A stretch of DNA of 9,986 nucleotides, from positions 1 to 9,986 of the forward strand of contig PMYM01000177.1 in NCBI GenBank assembly GCA_003171235.1, read 5' to 3'. Made by a program: the position numbers and the translations under genes. The notes under the pieces are model-generated. The model was not told the origin of the DNA, did not search any database, and worked only from the letters and a program-made list of their open reading frames with translations. This DNA is from Phycisphaerales bacterium. GTDB lineage: Bacteria; Planctomycetota; Phycisphaerae; SM23-33. Positions 6,909-9,986 of this stretch are shown in pieces (the stretch's first letter is position 1; each line of letters starts with the position of its first letter).

Positions 6909-7907
6909 TCAATCCTCCGGCTGATAGACCGGCAACGGCGGCGCGTGTTCCAGCCAGCTTTCGGGATCGGGGATGCTCACCGACTGGCCGCCGGTTTTTT
7001 CGGCCAGTTGCTTCATCAGTTCGGCGGCGGCGGATGAGTCGCCCAGGGCCACGCCGACGATATGGGCGCCGCTGAGGGCGGCCTGCTGGGCCAGGGCCGA
7101 GGCATCCGGCATCGTCTTGCTCGACAGGATTACCAGTGTGCGCGGCTTGGATTGGAGGGCCAGCAGGACGGCCTGGGGCAGTTCGCTCTTGCCGCCCGGG
7201 CTGAAACGGGCAAAGAAGCGGGCCAGCAACGGGTCGGCCTCCGGCCCGCCATTGGCCCAGTCCCCGGACATGCGCTGATTCTGCTCTCCCGCCAGCAACA
7301 CCTGGAATTTGTCGGAGGGCTTGGTGGACCTGACGGCGTGGCGGACCATGGCGGCGGCGGGGTCGTAGTAGTCCTGCATGCCGGCCGAGGCGTCGATCAC
7401 GAACACCGTGGGCGATTGCAGCGGGAGGCCGGCTATCTCGCCGGGCTTTTGCGTAAAGCCCTCCCCGCCGAGGGCGATGACGGTTGACGGGTTGGTCGAG
7501 GAACCGGGCGAAGTGCTGCCCGGGCCCGGGCGGGTAAGCCACCAGACGCCCGCGATGCCGGTGGTCACAAACAGCACCAGCAGGACCGACATCACGATGG
7601 TGACCACTCCCTGAACCATCACCCGGTTGGCCAAGGGCACCAGTTGCTCGGGTTGTTGGACTGGGGTGGCCGGAGCGGGCTGGGGATTCTGAGGCCGCCC
7701 CGGGGCGGGCGAGGTCGCGCCGGCCAAGGGCGAGTCGGGCCGGTTGGGGCGTTCCGGCCGGGGGGAGTAATCCAACGGATTTTGCTCCGTTGCGCGCACC
7801 ACCGTGATGGCCTTGCAGTACGGACAGCGGCAGACGCCGCCGGCGAAGGCGTCATCGATGGATATCTTCTTGCCGCACTCCAGGCACCGCGTTTTCATGG
7901 CCTGCAT
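6909..7907 (-). CDS. zinc-ribbon, single-TM protein with a VWA-like domain
   Basis: This 332-aa protein starts with a small zinc ribbon: C8-x2-C11 and C28-x2-C31, with an extra Cys26. A Pro-rich linker (43-92) follows, then one transmembrane helix (about 98-124), a Gly/Ser/Pro spacer, and a von Willebrand A-like domain from about 166 to the end. The VWA core begins VFVIDASAGM, giving the DxSxG metal site (D172, S174, G176). The other MIDAS positions look weak: GKSEL (239-243) where a Gly-Thr is usual, and VILSSK where many VWA proteins have an Asp-Gly. Metal-dependent ligand binding may therefore be altered. The ribbon is probably cytoplasmic and the VWA domain outside. AGGAG (7911-7915 on the complementary strand) is three bases from the ATG at 7907 and twelve from the one at 7898, so the start is uncertain by three residues. 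The partner is unknown. Confidence 0.8.
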   Translation of the reverse strand: MQAMKTRCLECGKKISIDDAFAGGVCRCPYCKAITVVRATEQNPLDYSPRPERPNRPDSPLAGATSPAPGRPQNPQPAPATPVQQPEQLVPLANRVMVQGVVTIVMSVLLVLFVTTGIAGVWWLTRPGPGSTSPGSSTNPSTVIALGGEGFTQKPGEIAGLPLQSPTVFVIDASAGMQDYYDPAAAMVRHAVRSTKPSDKFQVLLAGEQNQRMSGDWANGGPEADPLLARFFARFSPGGKSELPQAVLLALQSKPRTLVILSSKTMPDASALAQQAALSGAHIVGVALGDSSAAAELMKQLAEKTGGQSVSIPDPESWLEHAPPLPVYQPED

Positions 7908-8091
7908 CCGCTCCTAAGCTTGCCCGCCCCGCGGCCTTGGCTGCCGCCGCTGGGCCTGCAAGCGAACCATAAATCCAACCGGAACAGGGAGGCAACCAGA
8001 AGGCGCAGGAACAAATCGACACACTCCGACTGGGGGGCAGGAAGCTCTGCCCGGAGAACCAGTTTACAGGAAAACTCCCGTCGCGCGGATG

Positions 8092-8156
8092 CAGGAATTT
8101 CCGCTCAACCCAAAATTCCTGGCGGCAGCCGGCAGGCCCCCGCCCGGCCAGGGGCC
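8092..8156 (-). terminator. hairpins after sppA, possible terminator
   Basis: Immediately downstream of the sppA stop, GGCCCC (8135-8140) pairs with GGGGCC (8151-8156) around a 10-nt loop. Further on CAGGAATTT (8092-8100) pairs perfectly with AAATTCCTG (8113-8121) around 12 nt. Neither is followed by a T-run on the minus strand, so Rho-independent termination is not assured; they may just protect the 3' end. The rest of 7908-8158 shows no gene. Confidence 0.35.
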
Positions 8157-8158
8157 CC

Positions 8159-9169
8159 CTACTGCCCCGTCGTCCACAGGTAAAGGAACGCCGGGCGGCC
8201 CAGCGTCATCAACTCGCTGTTCTGCAGGTTCAGCAGGTTGACGGTGGTTCCGCCGGCCTGGGGCGAGATTTCGGGCGCGGCCGAGTACACGCTCGCCCGG
8301 TAGCCCAGCGGGCGATGGTACATCACCACCTTGGCGCGGGACACGCCGGCCGCCTTGCGCGCCTGGGCGCAGGCCTCCGTCACGTCGCCCAGGCCGTCGG
8401 CCAGGCCGTTTTCCACGGCCTGCCGGCCGGTGTAGACCCGCCCGTCGGCCAGTTTGCGCAGGTCGTCCTTGAGCCGGTCCTTCCGCCCCTGGCCGACCAC
8501 CGAAAGAAACTTATCGTAAAACTCATTGACCATCTGCTGGAGCATCTCGCGCTCCTGGGGCTTCATCGCCCGCAGGGGGCTGGCCATGTCCTTGAACGGG
8601 CCGCTGACGACCGCGTCGGTGGATATCCGCAGCCATTCCATCGTGCCGGCGAAACTGACCGTCTGGATGATCACGCCGATGGAGCCGGTGATGCTGGTGG
8701 ACTGCACCAGGATGCGGTCGCACCCGCAGGCCAGGTAATACCCGCCGCTGGCCCCCATGTCAGTAATGCAGGCGATGACCGGCTTGCCCGTGCTCCGGCG
8801 GAACCGCTGCAGGTAGTCGTACATGGCCTCGCTGGCCTGAACCGTGCCCCCGGGCGTGTTCAGCCGCAGCACCACCGCTTTGACGCTGCTGTCATTGCGG
8901 GCCTTGTCGAGCTTTTCGCAGAACAGGCTGGCGGGGTTCTCGTTGTCGCCAAAGAGCCCACCCATCCGGGCGTTGAGCAGCATGCCCGAGACGTCGATCA
9001 GGGCGATCTTGTTGGCGACCAGCAGGCCGTCGTCGGCCACCACCGCCTCGCGCAGTTCCTGGTGGGCCGACACCGGCTTGACCAGAAAGCCCATGTTCTC
9101 GCCGCCACATCCAGCCAGCGCCATCGCCACAGCCGCAATCACAACCGGTAGAATCTTTGTAGTGCTCAT
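8159..9169 (-). CDS. sppA: SppA-type signal peptide peptidase, lipoprotein (S49 family)
   Basis: SppA cuts cleaved signal peptides and other membrane-associated peptides. The 336-aa protein begins with a lipoprotein signal, LAGC, with Cys21 as the lipidation site, so it is tethered by lipid rather than the usual transmembrane helix. The S49 domain spans about 54-290. It contains the oxyanion-region motif LRLNTPGGTV (101-110), the nucleophile Ser141 in MGASGGYYLACG, and the general base Lys193 in SGPFKDMASP. The 52-residue Ser-Lys gap equals that in Bacillus subtilis SppA (147/199). TGSIGVI (161-167) is also typical. Length is that of short-form, single-domain SppA. The last 45 residues are not part of the core. 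No Shine-Dalgarno precedes the ATG at 9169; a promoter that would give a leaderless mRNA lies just upstream. The metallopeptidase gene at 9331 is divergent. Confidence 0.93.
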   Translation of the reverse strand: MSTTKILPVVIAAVAMALAGCGGENMGFLVKPVSAHQELREAVVADDGLLVANKIALIDVSGMLLNARMGGLFGDNENPASLFCEKLDKARNDSSVKAVVLRLNTPGGTVQASEAMYDYLQRFRRSTGKPVIACITDMGASGGYYLACGCDRILVQSTSITGSIGVIIQTVSFAGTMEWLRISTDAVVSGPFKDMASPLRAMKPQEREMLQQMVNEFYDKFLSVVGQGRKDRLKDDLRKLADGRVYTGRQAVENGLADGLGDVTEACAQARKAAGVSRAKVVMYHRPLGYRASVYSAAPEISPQAGGTTVNLLNLQNSELMTLGRPAFLYLWTTGQ

Positions 9170-9175
9170 GGCTAC

Positions 9176-9204
9176 ATTCTAGAATGGCCCCGGCGATGGA
9201 GCAA
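9176..9204 (-). promoter_or_regulatory. sppA promoter, probably giving a leaderless mRNA
   Basis: On the minus strand TTGCTC (9204-9199) is followed after 17 nt by TAGAAT (9181-9176), five of six matches to the -10 consensus. Six bases then separate the -10 box from the ATG at 9169, so transcription should begin at the start codon. The -10 lies inside a perfect 12-bp palindrome, CATTCTAGAATG (9175-9186), which could be a binding site for a dimeric regulator. The layout matches that of hemL. Confidence 0.5.
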
Positions 9205-9227
9205 GGCGGCCGGTTGGCAGTTGGTAC

Positions 9228-9303
9228 CACAGGTTTTCGGCCTGTGAGTTTTGGTGGCACAGGTTTTCAACCTGTGCAAGAAGGAACAGGTTAAAAACCT
9301 GTT
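9228..9303. repeat. three 19-nt palindromes between sppA and the metallopeptidase gene
   Basis: The three units are CACAGGTT-TTC-GGCCTGTG (9228-9246; its two loop-side pairs are G-T wobbles), CACAGGTT-TTC-AACCTGTG (9258-9276) and AACAGGTT-AAA-AACCTGTT (9285-9303). Flanking bases lengthen the third stem to 10 bp (9283-9305). Gaps are 11 and 8 nt. The first two form a direct repeat of period 30: GGTACCACAGG... at 9223 and GGTGGCACAGG... at 9253 agree at 20 of 24 positions. They sit in the divergent gap, ending 27 nt before the metallopeptidase ATG, so they could lie in its leader. Confidence 0.85.
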
Positions 9304-9330
9304 CCACTTGAAACTCCAACAAGGATAAGG

Positions 9331-9702
9331 ATGAGATTCACCGACGACGAGTTTGGCCGACTGGTCCAGCAGGCCCTGGAGGGCCTGCCGGAGAAGTTCC
9401 GCCGCAAGATGCAGAACCTGGCGGTGGAGATCCAGCCCAGGCCCACGCGGGCGATGGCCCGCTCGCTGGGCTGCCGCGACATCCGCGACCTGCTGGGCGC
9501 CTACATCGGCGTGCCGCTGACCCACAAGCACGTCGATACCCCGTGGGAGTTCCCCGAGTTCATCTACATCTTCCAGCGCAATATCGAGGACATCTGCGCC
9601 ACCCCCGCCGAAGTGGTGGAAGAAGTCAGCCGCACCGTGCTGCACGAGATCGCCCACCACTTCGGCTGGGACGACGAGGCGCTGGACGAAATGGGGTACT
9701 GA
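9331..9702 (+). CDS. small HExxH metallopeptidase-like protein (Zincin_1 / DUF1025 type)
   Basis: This 123-aa cytoplasmic protein has no signal peptide. It ends with HEIAHHFGWDD (105-115) followed by EALDEMGY. The motif fits HExxHxxGxxD: His105 and His109 with Asp115 as likely zinc ligands and Glu106 as catalytic base. A beta-strand-rich stretch around 60-82, including YIGVPLT and PEFIYIFQRNIE, precedes it. This is the layout of the short Zincin_1 family (formerly DUF1025), whose members are about 115-140 aa; their substrate is not established to my knowledge. The start is clear: AAGGA (9321-9325) lies five bases before the ATG. It is divergent from sppA, with three palindromes in the gap, and is followed two bases after its stop by a long AT-rich inverted repeat. 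No inhibitor or toxin partner is adjacent. Confidence 0.88.
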   Translation: MRFTDDEFGRLVQQALEGLPEKFRRKMQNLAVEIQPRPTRAMARSLGCRDIRDLLGAYIGVPLTHKHVDTPWEFPEFIYIFQRNIEDICATPAEVVEEVSRTVLHEIAHHFGWDDEALDEMGY

Positions 9703-9704
9703 GG

Positions 9705-9794
9705 ATTTCAAATTTGGGAATTTCAAATTGTAAGAGCCAGAGGCAGTGCCTTGGCTCCTTCAATTCCCAAATTTGAAATTCCCAAATTTGAAAT
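9705..9794. repeat. AT-rich 25-bp inverted repeat after the metallopeptidase gene
   Basis: The 25 nt at 9705-9729 are the exact reverse complement of 9770-9794, leaving a 40-nt loop. Each arm is built from a 15-nt unit; on the right arm CCCAAATTTGAAATT (9766-9780) repeats at 9781-9794. In the loop GAGCCAG (9735-9741) pairs with TTGGCTC (9752-9758), one pair being a wobble. The sequence is far more AT-rich than its surroundings. It may terminate or protect the metallopeptidase transcript, but its repeat-built arms also suggest a dispersed repeat family. Confidence 0.8.
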
Positions 9795-9803
9795 GCCCCC
9801 GAT

Positions 9804-9986
9804 TAGAGCGTTTTTCATAAAAGCTGTCGTAATCGGAGGGATGATGTCGATGTTCCTTTCATGGGAATCGCATCTGCGGATACAAGACAACGGGCCTTGG
9901 CGGCGTACCAGCAAGGCGGGAAAGCACAGTCGGAGATTGCCGCCCTCTTCGGCGTTACTTTGCGCACGTTTCAACGTTGGTGGCAC
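9804..9986 (+). mobile_element. left end of a probable IS630-type insertion sequence (cut by window)
   Basis: A TA dinucleotide at 9804-9805, the target of IS630/Tc1 elements, precedes GAGCGTTTTTCATAAAAGC and then the start of a transposase-like frame. The exact end cannot be fixed because the other terminus lies outside the window. The boundary is a guess; the transposase identity rests on its helix-turn-helix. Confidence 0.4.
9861..9986 (+). CDS. N-terminal part of an IS630-like transposase (partial)
   Basis: The 42 visible residues contain a helix-turn-helix of the type that opens IS630-family transposases: QRALAAYQQGGKAQSEIAAL (10-29), then FGVTLRTFQRWWH. The frame is still open at the window edge, so the DDE catalytic domain cannot be checked. 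The ATG at 9861 is the only usual start codon after the in-frame stop at 9804. It lacks a close ribosome binding site: GGAGGG (9835-9840) is 20 nt away and fits better with ATGs in another frame. Weak initiation is common for transposases. It could instead be another HTH regulator. Confidence 0.55.
   Translation, partial: MGIASADTRQRALAAYQQGGKAQSEIAALFGVTLRTFQRWWH

Noticed and set aside
8315..9151. 278-codon plus-strand frame over sppA
   Set aside because: It is antisense to sppA, rich in His, Gly and Ala, with no recognisable domain.
9979..9986. GGTGGCAC at the window end as the start of another palindrome
   Set aside because: It matches the flank plus first bases of the family, but it also reads in frame as RWWH of the transposase helix-turn-helix, and the second arm is outside the window.
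1..9986. tRNA genes, CRISPR arrays or defence islands
   Set aside because: No cloverleaf with a TTCRANNC-type arm was noticed and no regular spacer-repeat array. The short repeats here are palindrome clusters with 8-13 nt gaps, unlike CRISPR spacing.

Overview
The window looks like chromosomal DNA of a GC-rich Planctomycetota-type bacterium, perhaps Phycisphaerae. This is inferred from three things: a secreted protein ending in a PEP-CTERM-like anchor, a long (958 aa) leucyl-tRNA synthetase with an extra block of about 65 residues before its NWCP motif, and a zinc-ribbon/transmembrane/VWA protein. No rRNA, tRNA or CRISPR array was seen.

Layout: 1-222 is the leader of a PEP-CTERM-like protein, with a good sigma70-type promoter (78-105) and a hairpin at the predicted 5' end of the mRNA. 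The gene itself is 223-876 (+). The stretch 877-1425 has no convincing gene but holds two inverted copies of a 34-nt repeat. A block of minus-strand genes follows, listed in order of transcription: sppA-like lipoprotein peptidase (9169-8159), zinc-ribbon/TM/VWA protein (7907-6909), leuS (6748-3872), hemL (3722-2397) and an unrecognised four-helix membrane protein (2265-1426). These genes are 131-251 nt apart and several seem to have their own promoters, so they are co-oriented rather than a tight operon. Divergent from sppA is a small HExxH metallopeptidase gene (9331-9702, +). It is followed by a long AT-rich inverted repeat and the start of an IS630-like transposase cut by the window edge.

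Functionally the core genes are housekeeping: LeuS charges tRNA-Leu, and HemL makes 5-aminolevulinate for tetrapyrroles (the C5 pathway, which itself starts from charged tRNA-Glu). SppA degrades leftover signal peptides and other membrane-associated peptides. No single pathway links all the genes.

The most interesting signal is not a gene. A family of 19-nt palindromes (8-nt arms, 3-nt loop, core near CACAGGYK-NNN-MRCCTGTG, flanked by GGTGG or CCACC) occurs in clusters of two or three in three intergenic regions and also inside the leuS reading frame, where it is translated without breaking the frame. Copies with different arm sequences keep their pairing through compensatory changes. A second observation is that hemL and sppA both lack a Shine-Dalgarno sequence and both carry a -10 hexamer exactly 6 nt before the ATG, as expected for leaderless mRNAs.
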